Shown here: one piece after another, positions 6,439 to 13,729 of the stretch
How positions within the stretch are numbered: the first letter of the stretch is position 1
Layout: the number at the start of each line of letters is the position of its first letter
Source of the DNA: UBA3478 sp046048095
GTDB taxonomy: Bacteria > Bacteroidota > Bacteroidia > Flavobacteriales > Flavobacteriaceae
Direction of reading: 5' to 3'
Assembly (NCBI GenBank): GCA_046048095.1
Contig: JBJOGS010000057.1
Location: forward strand, 1-26,858
DNA: 26,858 nucleotides
Program-made: the position numbers and the translations under genes
The notes under the pieces: generated by a model
What the model was told of the DNA's origin: nothing
Seen by the model: only the letters and a program-made list of their open reading frames with translations
The model's database searches: none

Positions 6439-7299
6439 TTAAGGCACTCTTCTTCCTTGACTCGCTTCGAGTAGTATAAACCAATCCTCTAGCTCAAGGT
6501 CAACTTGAGCCCCTCTTTTTAAGGCGACTAATCGATTTGTATCGGTCGTTCCTACTACAGGAACCACTTTTGAGGGATGCTTTTTTATAAATGCCATCGC
6601 TAACCCCGGTAAAGTTAGATCGTATTTCTTGCAAAGGGGTTGAGCTACCTCGGCAATCCGCTTGCTGCAAGGGTCTTCAGCATCGAAAATAGTGCCGAGC
6701 GGCTTCCATGCCATCGGTACAATACCGTGAGTAAGCGCCTGATCTAAAGTGCCATCATACATGACCTCTGTATGCGTAATTGAAAACTGCACTTGATTCG
6801 CCTGTACCGGTGTAAATCGAGTGATTGCATCGACCTGGTGAGGAAGAAAATTAGACACACCAAAAGAAAGAATCTGTTTGCGCTCTAACAAAGTAGCCAC
6901 CGCCCGGCCAATTTCTTCAGGAACCATAAGCGGACTGGGACGGTGCAGTAAGAGCGCATCGATATAAGAGGTGCGTAGCTTTTCAAGACTTTGTTGCACC
7001 GATGAAAGAATGTATTCATAGTCGTATTGATAGTGTTTCACCTGGTGATCACGCCCACGGGTCATTTGTATTCCGCATTTAGTGATCAACTGTACTTCAG
7101 AACGATCGATGCCACTCATTTCAAAGGCCGCCCCAAACTCAGCTTCGGTGGTATAATCTCCGTAGATATCGGCGTGATCAAAAGAAGTGATCCCCATAGA
7201 AACTGAAGAGGATATTCGATCGGCCATTTGAATGAGATTAAGCGCCTTTCCCCATTTTCCCCAGGTCATAGTGCCTGCAATGATCTCTGAATAATGCAT
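6439..7299 (-). CDS. Aldo/keto reductase, YdhF-like
   Basis: A cytoplasmic NADPH-dependent TIM-barrel oxidoreductase of 286 residues. The catalytic tetrad is visible: D41 (SFDHADIYG), Y46, K74 (LITKCGI) and H119 (LLLHRPSP). The LLLHRPSPLM segment and the GVSNF motif followed by QVNQ-like residues (here QANQVQFS) match the E. coli YdhF subgroup rather than aldose reductases. The C-terminal cofactor region (VVPVVGTTDTNRL) is present. The physiological carbonyl substrate is unknown. It is first in a two-gene minus-strand unit with the AlbA_2 gene. The ATG at 7299 is preceded directly by a 17-base palindrome that could be an operator. Confidence 0.92.
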   Translation of the reverse strand: MHYSEIIAGTMTWGKWGKALNLIQMADRISSSVSMGITSFDHADIYGDYTTEAEFGAAFEMSGIDRSEVQLITKCGIQMTRGRDHQVKHYQYDYEYILSSVQQSLEKLRTSYIDALLLHRPSPLMVPEEIGRAVATLLERKQILSFGVSNFLPHQVDAITRFTPVQANQVQFSITHTEVMYDGTLDQALTHGIVPMAWKPLGTIFDAEDPCSKRIAEVAQPLCKKYDLTLPGLAMAFIKKHPSKVVPVVGTTDTNRLVALKRGAQVDLELEDWFILLEASQGRRVP

Positions 7300-7316
7300 A
7301 TCAAAAACTTTTTGAT
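7300..7316. repeat. 17-bp palindrome abutting the aldo/keto reductase start codon
   Basis: ATCAAAAA (7300-7307), a central C, then TTTTTGAT (7309-7316): perfect 8-base arms. Its left edge touches the start codon of the minus-strand gene at 7299. It could be a repressor operator, or a weak hairpin that hides the translation start. It is AT-rich, so part of the symmetry may be chance. Confidence 0.5.
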
Positions 7317-7352
7317 GAATTTACGACTTTCTAGGCGGCTTAATAAAGGCTG

Positions 7353-7377
7353 AAAGCCCTATAAAATGGGCTTTTTT
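7353..7377 (+). terminator. Intrinsic-terminator-like hairpin upstream of moxR
   Basis: AAAGCCC (7353-7359), an 8-base loop, GGGCTTT (7368-7374), with a run of six T (7372-7377) overlapping the stem end. The T-run faces the + strand. No + strand gene ends upstream, since 5303-7299 is on the minus strand. It may insulate the Bat operon from antisense transcription through those genes, or act as a leader attenuator if the moxR promoter lies further left. Confidence 0.6.
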
Positions 7378-7412
7378 AACCAATAATTAACAAGGAGTTC
7401 TGAATAGAATTA

Positions 7413-7420
7413 TCAATTTG
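7413..7420 (+). promoter_or_regulatory. Weak candidate -7 element for the Bat operon
   Basis: TCAATTTG, seven of eight to TAnnTTTG, 35 bases before the GTG start at 7455 and downstream of the terminator-like hairpin. No TTG lies at a convincing -33 distance. It is the best candidate seen in the 155-base gap 7300-7454, but low confidence. Confidence 0.3.
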
Positions 7421-7454
7421 CGGCCACTAAAAACGCGACATAAAAACAAACGAC

Positions 7455-8438
7455 GTGGATATTACAGCTTTGAATGAGAAAATTGCACAAGAAAGTGCAT
7501 TCATTAGTGTGCTGAGAACCGAGCTTTCAAAAAAGGTGGTAGGTCAAAAGCACATGGTCGACAGTTTGCTCATAGGACTTCTCGCTAAAGGCCATATTTT
7601 ACTTGAGGGGGTTCCTGGTTTGGCAAAAACCCTAGCGATTAATTCGCTAGCTCAGGCGGTAAAGGCCAGCTTTAGCCGCATACAGTTCACCCCTGATTTA
7701 CTTCCGGCAGATGTCATTGGTACCGTGATTTACAACATGAATGAGCAGCGATTTGACGTAAAGAAAGGCCCGATCTTCGCCAACTTTGTTCTCGCCGATG
7801 AGATCAACAGGGCTCCGGCTAAAGTTCAATCTGCTCTCTTAGAGGCCATGCAAGAGCGACAAGTGACCATCGGAGATGAAACATTTAAGCTTCAGAGTCC
7901 TTTTTTAGTCATGGCTACCCAAAACCCCGTCGAACAAGAAGGTACCTACACCTTGCCTGAGGCTCAAGTCGATCGTTTCATGCTAAAAGTGGTGATCGAT
8001 TATCCAAAACTTGAGGACGAGCGACTAATTATTCGACAAAATCTAGCAGAGAGTGGCTCAGGAATCAACGCCGTGATGACCGCCAAAGAACTCTTAAAAG
8101 CACAAGACGCCGCCTCAGAAATATACCTCGATGAGAAAATTGAGAACTATATCGTTGACCTCATATTTGCCACGAGATATCCTGAAAAATATGGCTTAGG
8201 CGAATTAAAGGCCTACATCAACTTCGGCGCTTCTCCTAGAGGAAGTATCTCGCTGGCCAAAGCGGCAAAATGCTATGCCTTTATTCAAGGAAGAGGCTTT
8301 GTTATTCCCGAAGACGTGCGAGCCATAATTAAAGATGTGCTCAGACACCGCATCGGGTTAACTTATGAAGCCGAGGCCGACCTCATCACCTCAGAAACGA
8401 TCATTGATAAGATAGTAAGCACCATTCAGGTGCCCTAA
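7455..8438 (+). CDS. MoxR-family AAA+ ATPase (first gene of Bat operon)
   Basis: A 327-residue cytoplasmic AAA+ ATPase of the MoxR group, thought to act as a chaperone-like remodelling factor for VWA-domain partners. Walker A is GVPGLAKT (about 52-59). Walker B is VLADEI (112-117), within the MoxR signature ADEINRAPAKVQSALLEAMQE. Sensor 1 is ATQNP (154-158), and the PEAQVDRF segment that follows is also typical. The lid domain at the C-terminus includes GASPRGSISL with the sensor 2 Arg. The start is GTG at 7455, which gives the normal N-terminus (ALNEKIAQESAFI); no better ATG is upstream. DUF58, the usual partner, follows after 6 bases. The family is certain; the biochemical target in this organism is not known. 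Confidence 0.95.
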   Translation: MDITALNEKIAQESAFISVLRTELSKKVVGQKHMVDSLLIGLLAKGHILLEGVPGLAKTLAINSLAQAVKASFSRIQFTPDLLPADVIGTVIYNMNEQRFDVKKGPIFANFVLADEINRAPAKVQSALLEAMQERQVTIGDETFKLQSPFLVMATQNPVEQEGTYTLPEAQVDRFMLKVVIDYPKLEDERLIIRQNLAESGSGINAVMTAKELLKAQDAASEIYLDEKIENYIVDLIFATRYPEKYGLGELKAYINFGASPRGSISLAKAAKCYAFIQGRGFVIPEDVRAIIKDVLRHRIGLTYEAEADLITSETIIDKIVSTIQVP

Positions 8439-8444
8439 AATGTA

Positions 8445-9332
8445 ATGGAAGCTAACGTATCAGACATTCTCACGCGGGTTCGAAAAATTGAACTAAAAAC
8501 GCGAAGACTCTCCGACGATTTATTTGGCGGGGCCTACCATTCCTCGTTTAAAGGACGTGGAATGACCTTTAGCGAGGTGAGAAAATATGAATACGGAGAC
8601 GATGTGCGCACCATTGATTGGAACGTTACCGCACGAAATCGAGAGCCCTATTCTAAGGTTTTCGAAGAAGAGCGCGAACTCACCTTAATGCTCATGGTAG
8701 ACGTCAGCCCCTCAGGCCTGTTCTCTACCTCGGGTCAAACCAAAATTGAAAAGAGCATCGAGATCGCGGCAATTCTTGCCTTCTCGGCTCTTCAAAACAA
8801 TGACAAAGTCGGATTACTCGCCTTTTCAGATGAAGTAGAATTATTCATTTCGCCTAAAAAAGGCAAATCCCATTTATTGCGCATCATTAGAGAATTACTT
8901 GTACTCGGAGACCGCAGTAGATCAGTGACCGCTAGAGGGACGAATCTGAGTAATGCTTTCAGTGGCATCTCTAAATACCTGAAGAAGCGAACGATCGTAT
9001 TTGTGCTGTCTGACTTTATTGACGACGATTATGAGCGCGCGTTGCGTATTGTAAACAAACGCCACGACCTCAATGCGATTTGCATTTATGACGTCAATGA
9101 ATTTAGCTTGCCAAGGCTCGGATTGGTTCCATTTAAAGATCTTGAAAGCGGAAGTGTGCAATACATAGACACTTCGTCAAGTGCATTGAGAAAAGCTTAC
9201 GAAAAGCGCATCGAAGAGCAGCAAATCTATTTCGAAGACACCTTCAAAAAAGTGGGAGCACCAGTGATGCGCTGCGAGATGAATGAAAATCATGTAAAAA
9301 AACTTCTAGGCTTTTTTAAATCCAAGAACTGA
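8445..9332 (+). CDS. DUF58 domain protein of the Bat operon
   Basis: A 295-residue protein with the DUF58 signature: GRGMTFSEVRKYEYGDDVRT begins at about 38, then IDWNVTAR, followed by FEEERELTLMLMVDVSPSG. The last part starts a VWA-like Rossmann fold with a DxSxS metal site (D86, S88, S90). No transmembrane segment is visible, so it is probably cytoplasmic. DUF58 proteins almost always sit beside MoxR and are presumed to be its partner or adaptor. The ATG at 8445 lies 6 bases after moxR; the stop overlaps the next start as TGATG, a 1-base overlap that suggests translational coupling. The role in the Bat complex is inferred from context. Confidence 0.93.
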   Translation: MEANVSDILTRVRKIELKTRRLSDDLFGGAYHSSFKGRGMTFSEVRKYEYGDDVRTIDWNVTARNREPYSKVFEEERELTLMLMVDVSPSGLFSTSGQTKIEKSIEIAAILAFSALQNNDKVGLLAFSDEVELFISPKKGKSHLLRIIRELLVLGDRSRSVTARGTNLSNAFSGISKYLKKRTIVFVLSDFIDDDYERALRIVNKRHDLNAICIYDVNEFSLPRLGLVPFKDLESGSVQYIDTSSSALRKAYEKRIEEQQIYFEDTFKKVGAPVMRCEMNENHVKKLLGFFKSKN

Positions 9333-10843
9333 TGAGAATCCGTGACCTAGTCCTGCTCTTCTTACTTGTTGGGCCTAACATTTTGTTGTCTGCCCAAAGT
9401 GTTAGTATTGCACTAGATCGCGACAGTTTATTAATCGGAGAACAAATTCAAGCCACTCTTAGCGTTCAGGCAGCACCAGAATCTAGCGTGTTATTTCCTG
9501 AAGGACAAACCTTCAGTCCTATAGAGGTCATAAAAATTTTAGCCACCGACACCTTGGCCGAAAGACCTCAACTTCTGTTAGAGAAAAAATATGTGTTAAG
9601 CGCGTTCGATCCAGGGACATTTTCGATTGCCCCTCAACAGATCACCATCGACAAGCAACCCTTTATCACCCCTGAGCTGCGCATTTTCGTGCAAGATGTG
9701 GCGGTCGACACGACTCAACAGGGCCTTTACGATATCAAGAGCTTCGTTTCAGTCGAAAATCCTAGCAGGCCACTCCCATACCTACTAGGCGCACTAGCCA
9801 TACTACTTTTCGCTGTCTTGGCCTACTTCGGCTATAAGCGCTATAAAAAGAAGGTGCTTGCGCCAATTGACCTTTATGAAGAAACCGTTGCCCTCTTTGA
9901 ATCACTGAAAACCCCTAGCGCGACCGAACTTACGCATCAAAAGTATTTTAAAGCTTCTGGCGCATTTAAAACCTATATTACCTCAAGGCTTGGCATTTCG
10001 GCTAATGAACGCACCTCGGCTGAACTCTTATTGTTACTCAACCAATTAAACGAAAGTGAAGACTATCCGCTGAGCAGCGATCAACTGTCGAGCCTTAAAA
10101 ATACCCTTGAGCGCAGTGATCTTGCGAAATTTGCCAATCTTACCGTAGAACATACTACCATTAGAGAAGACCTTGAGCTTTTCATTCAACTCACTACCTC
10201 GTTTGAGGCGAAGAAAAAAGCACAAATAGAAGCACAAGAGATTCAGCCTAAGCAAAAAAAATCAAAGAAAAAGAGGCTGGCTGCTTTAGCAGCCGTATTG
10301 CTCATACTCATAACTGCTTTCGGGATATATGCCCTACAAGAGGGGTGGAGCAATGCCATTGACACCCTCACCTTAAACCCGTCAAAGCGCATGTATGAAC
10401 GACCTTGGGTTAAATCGTCCTATGGGTTTCCTCCCGTACAACTCGAAAGTCCTGAGGCACTGCTTCGAAGAGAAAATGAGTTCGTCTTCACTCAAGACGG
10501 TGTCGATTTTGAGCTGGTTGTGCGGGTGATCTTAGATGAAGGTCAAGAAGACCTCGATTTTGGAGCAAAAAGCGAGGCGCAATTGCAGGCGTTTGAAAAT
10601 CAGGGACTCAACAACATCATTCCTAAGGGCGAACTATTCACAAGTTCAAATAACATCCAAGGATATCGCTCACACGGCACAGCCACCAATCAAGACAAAG
10701 AGCTCGTGCACTTTGAACATCTCATCTTTGGAGGACCAAAGTTCTCCCAAGAAATAATCATTGTTGGACTAGCCAATGATCGCTGGGCAGATTTGACTAT
10801 CGAACGGATCATCGAATCGCTACACTTAAGCACAGAATTATGA
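9332..10843 (+). CDS. Large two-TM Bat-operon protein with cytoplasmic DUF4381-like and extra C-terminal domain
   Basis: 503 residues: signal peptide (about 1-21), a beta-rich extracytoplasmic BatD-like domain (22-145), TM1 (149-167), a helical cytoplasmic domain (170-310), a very basic stretch (KPKQKKSKKKR-like, near 303-315), TM2 (315-333), and a final mixed region of about 165 residues that should be outside the membrane. The cytoplasmic part (KYFKASGAFKTYITSRLGI, then LKNTLERSDLAKFAN) resembles the tail of DUF4381/BatD-like proteins that usually occupy this slot. The C-terminal region, with LRRENEFVFTQDGVDFELVVRV and ending in IERIIESLHL, is unlike those and faintly recalls PsbP/DcrB-like folds; this is a guess. 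It overlaps DUF58 by 1 base and batA by 4 bases. Confidence 0.85.
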   Translation: MRIRDLVLLFLLVGPNILLSAQSVSIALDRDSLLIGEQIQATLSVQAAPESSVLFPEGQTFSPIEVIKILATDTLAERPQLLLEKKYVLSAFDPGTFSIAPQQITIDKQPFITPELRIFVQDVAVDTTQQGLYDIKSFVSVENPSRPLPYLLGALAILLFAVLAYFGYKRYKKKVLAPIDLYEETVALFESLKTPSATELTHQKYFKASGAFKTYITSRLGISANERTSAELLLLLNQLNESEDYPLSSDQLSSLKNTLERSDLAKFANLTVEHTTIREDLELFIQLTTSFEAKKKAQIEAQEIQPKQKKSKKKRLAALAAVLLILITAFGIYALQEGWSNAIDTLTLNPSKRMYERPWVKSSYGFPPVQLESPEALLRRENEFVFTQDGVDFELVVRVILDEGQEDLDFGAKSEAQLQAFENQGLNNIIPKGELFTSSNNIQGYRSHGTATNQDKELVHFEHLIFGGPKFSQEIIIVGLANDRWADLTIERIIESLHLSTEL

Positions 10844-11844
10844 TAGAGGGCATTTGGCAGACTTTTAGAGACGTGTACTGGTTTTGGGCCCTTCTGCCCA
10901 TTGCTGGTCTGGCGCTGTGGTATGGGCTTTTGAAAAATCCGTCGTCTGCCTCATTTTATTTCTCATCGGCGCGTGCCCATCGACCCAACCTACGATCAAA
11001 AAGTAGGGGACTCTTACGACTCTTGCGATTTCTTGCACTTGTCTTTTTAGTTGCTGCGATGGCAAGACCACAAACCTCCGGGGTAAATACAAGAACTACC
11101 ACGACCGAAGGAATAGATATTGTGTTGTCTATAGATGTGAGCTCAAGTATGCTCGCCAAAGATCTGAAGCCTAACAGGCTAGAAGCATTAAAAGAAGTGG
11201 CCTCGAAATTCGTCCTTGAGCGATTAAACGACCGACTTGGCCTGGTGGTTTATGCCGGAGAAAGCTATACCAAAACCCCCTTGACCACCGATACAGAAAT
11301 CACCTTATCTGCCTTAAAAGAACTAAGCTTTGGAGCAATTGAAGACGGAACTGCTATAGGCATGGGGCTGGCAACCGCCGTGAACCGGTTAAAAGAGAGC
11401 GATGGACTGTCCAAGGTGATCATCTTACTTACCGACGGAGTGAACAACAGTGGATTTATAGAGCCGCAAACTGCGGCCAATCTCGCCTTGGAATACGGAA
11501 TTAAGATTTATACCATTGGTATCGGGACCAACGGAAATGCGCTGACGCCAATCGCTTACAACGCCGACGGAAGCTTCAGATATGGCATGCGCGCGGTAGA
11601 GATCGATGAATCCCTGCTAGAAGAAATCGCCACCCTGACCGGAGGAGCGTACTACCGAGCGACCGATAATGAGAGCCTAGAAGAGATCTACGAACAAATC
11701 AATCAATTAGAAAAAACAGAAATCGAAGAGTTTTCATTTTACACCTACGAAGAACATTTTCGTACCTGGGTATTGCTAGCCGTTGTGCTACTCTTGCTCG
11801 AAGCACTATTAAAATATACGTTGTTTAAAGAAGCCCTGTCGTGA
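10840..11844 (+). CDS. batA: BatA, membrane-anchored von Willebrand factor A protein
   Basis: 334 residues. TM helices at about 12-31 and 60-76 are followed by a VWA domain and a C-terminal TM (about 307-327). The metal-ion-dependent adhesion site is DVSSS (D99, S101, S103), with the later T in TPLTTDTE and LLTDGVNNSG completing the usual pattern. VWA proteins of this type are presumed targets or scaffolds of the MoxR ATPase. The ATG at 10840 overlaps the previous stop as ATGA; the next gene overlaps by 4 bases as GTGA. Bat genes were named for Bacteroides aerotolerance; in other bacteria the phenotype differs, so the stress role here is inferred. Confidence 0.93.
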   Translation: MIEGIWQTFRDVYWFWALLPIAGLALWYGLLKNPSSASFYFSSARAHRPNLRSKSRGLLRLLRFLALVFLVAAMARPQTSGVNTRTTTTEGIDIVLSIDVSSSMLAKDLKPNRLEALKEVASKFVLERLNDRLGLVVYAGESYTKTPLTTDTEITLSALKELSFGAIEDGTAIGMGLATAVNRLKESDGLSKVIILLTDGVNNSGFIEPQTAANLALEYGIKIYTIGIGTNGNALTPIAYNADGSFRYGMRAVEIDESLLEEIATLTGGAYYRATDNESLEEIYEQINQLEKTEIEEFSFYTYEEHFRTWVLLAVVLLLLEALLKYTLFKEALS

Positions 11845-12896
11845 TTTTGTTAGACGCTCCATATTATTTGAGATACGGCCTTTTTGCACTGGCCTTTTTA
11901 CTGCTGTTATTCCTTTACAAGCGCTGGTGGCAACAACGTGTATTGAGTAACGCTCAGCCTGACAAGGCGCTTCGCCAATTCGTGTTAGAGCGTCTAGCGC
12001 CTGACCGCTCTAAAGTGCGTCCAACAGTGAAATTCCTGCTCGTATTTCTTTCTGTGTTTCTATTGTTTATAGGACTGGCCAATCCTAAAATCGGAACCCA
12101 GCTCGGAACAGTAAAGCGAGAAGGGGTGGATATTGTTTTTGCTATTGACGTTTCTAAGAGTATGCTCGCTGAGGATATTGCTCCGAATCGCATCGAAAAA
12201 GCGAAACGCATTGTCTCAGAAACACTCAATCAACTCACCGGTGATCGCATTGGAATGATCACTTATGCGGCTACAGCGTTTCCTCAGCTACCCATTACCA
12301 CGGACTACGGAGCGGCAAAGATGTTTCTCAGAGGGGTAAATACCGACATGATGTCTTCGCAGGGGACAGCAATCAACGAAGCCATAAAATTGGCCGCAAC
12401 CTATTACGACCCTCAAGGCGCTACAAGTAAAGTACTGGTATTGCTCTCAGACGGAGAAGATCACAGCGAAGCCGGCATAGAAACTGCCGCTGCGCTGGCA
12501 AAAGAATCCGCGATAGCCATCGTAAGTATCGCCCTAGGAACTCCTGAAGGGGCCCCCATTCCTGAAGAGACGAACGGAAGGGGTGCGGCATTCAAAAAAG
12601 ACAGTGAAGGAAACGTGGTGATCTCTAAGCGCAATGATGAATTTTTGCGCGTCCTCGCAGAGGAAACAAATGGTACCTTCATAGAATCAATAGACACTGA
12701 GTTGGCCATTTCTGAATTCAAATCTTTTCTCGATCGACTTGATAAGACCGCCTTTGAAACACAAACCTACTCAGCTTATAAAGACCAATTTCAGTGGTTT
12801 GTGGGTGTGGCTTTACTCTTGTTATTTATAGATACCATGCTACTTGAAAGAAAGTCAAAGCGTTTGGTTTGGCACATTAAAAAAGTAAAAAAATGA
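11841..12896 (+). CDS. batB: BatB, membrane-anchored von Willebrand factor A protein
   Basis: 351 residues with the same plan as BatA: TM at about 9-27 and 63-79, VWA domain, C-terminal TM near 318-336. The metal site is DVSKS (D103, S105, S107), and LLSDGEDHSEAG supplies the later Asp. BatA and BatB are paralogues; order and length separate them. It starts with GTG at 11841, sharing four bases with the batA stop (GTGA); the next in-frame candidate is a TTG two codons later. It ends in ATGA with batC. It probably interacts with BatA, as VWA pairs in such operons do (established for the family only in a few species). Confidence 0.93.
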   Translation: MILLDAPYYLRYGLFALAFLLLLFLYKRWWQQRVLSNAQPDKALRQFVLERLAPDRSKVRPTVKFLLVFLSVFLLFIGLANPKIGTQLGTVKREGVDIVFAIDVSKSMLAEDIAPNRIEKAKRIVSETLNQLTGDRIGMITYAATAFPQLPITTDYGAAKMFLRGVNTDMMSSQGTAINEAIKLAATYYDPQGATSKVLVLLSDGEDHSEAGIETAAALAKESAIAIVSIALGTPEGAPIPEETNGRGAAFKKDSEGNVVISKRNDEFLRVLAEETNGTFIESIDTELAISEFKSFLDRLDKTAFETQTYSAYKDQFQWFVGVALLLLFIDTMLLERKSKRLVWHIKKVKK

Positions 12897-13729
12897 AAGT
12901 GATCTTGTTTTTCATCCTTCTCGTCTTTGGATTGAATAATGGCGCATTCAGTCAAACATTGCGCCAAGAGAGTGTTGAAAACACATTCAAAGGCATTACT
13001 CTCATTGAAAAAGAGCAGCCGAATGAAGCCGAGCGAGCATTTCGGACGGCAAGCGCACTAGATAGTCTGAACGCCATTTCAGACTACAATCTAGGAAACA
13101 CCCTGTTTAAACAAGGTGCAGAAGAAGAATCCTTCGGTCATTACAAGGCCGCGAGCACAAAAACCAACGATGAGTCCCTTTCGCATCAAGCTTTTCATAA
13201 CATCGGAAACGTCTACATGAAACGCAAAGAATACCAAAATGCAGTGCAAGCCTATAAAGAGGCGCTCAAGCGAAATCCGAATGACGATGAGACGCGATAC
13301 AATTATGCCTTAGCAAAAAAAATGCTTGAAGAAGAGCAGAAAAATCAAAATCAAGACCAAGAGCAGGATCAGAACCAAGAGCAAGATCAGCAAAAGGATC
13401 AAGAGCAAGATCAGCAAAAAGATCAGGGTGAAGGGGGCGATCAAGAAAATCAAGGTGACTCTGATCCAAAAGAAGACAACTCTGATGACTCTGGCGAAAA
13501 TCAGAAAGAAAAAGAAGAGCAGAAAAAAGGAGATGGGAATCAGAAAGAAGAGCGGGGTAGAAAGCCAGAAAATCAACCTCAACAGAATGATCCCAAACCT
13601 CAAGAGCTTTCAAAACAACAGATAGAAGCCCTATTGCAGGCCCTTCAAAATGAAGAAAACAAGGTTCAGGAGAAAATGAATGCCCAAAAAGTACAAGGGC
13701 AAAAATTGAAAGTAGAAAAAGACTGGTAA
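12893..13729 (+). CDS. batC: BatC, exported TPR protein with Q/D/E/K-rich tail
   Basis: 278 residues: signal peptide (1-20), tetratricopeptide helices (about 24-140; the clearest repeat is AFHNIGNVYMKRKEYQNAVQ from about 100), then a long low-complexity segment (about 146-240) made of Gln, Asp, Glu, Lys and Asn, and a short helical end (LSKQQIEALLQALQNEE, about 238-254). The tail is almost surely disordered and lies outside the cytoplasm. It contains a 24-base tandem duplication. Acidic or Q-rich spacers are known in BatC proteins, but this one is long. It overlaps batB by 4 bases (ATGA) and batD by 1 (TAATG). TPRs suggest a scaffold for the Bat complex. Confidence 0.9.
   Translation: MKVILFFILLVFGLNNGAFSQTLRQESVENTFKGITLIEKEQPNEAERAFRTASALDSLNAISDYNLGNTLFKQGAEEESFGHYKAASTKTNDESLSHQAFHNIGNVYMKRKEYQNAVQAYKEALKRNPNDDETRYNYALAKKMLEEEQKNQNQDQEQDQNQEQDQQKDQEQDQQKDQGEGGDQENQGDSDPKEDNSDDSGENQKEKEEQKKGDGNQKEERGRKPENQPQQNDPKPQELSKQQIEALLQALQNEENKVQEKMNAQKVQGQKLKVEKDW
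13376..13423 (+). repeat. 24-bp in-frame tandem repeat in batC
   Basis: Two adjacent 24-base units, 13376-13399 and 13400-13423, differing at one base, each encoding QEQDQQKD. Less perfect relatives flank them. Units are multiples of three, so gain or loss by slippage would change the length of the disordered tail without a frameshift. Confidence 0.85.
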
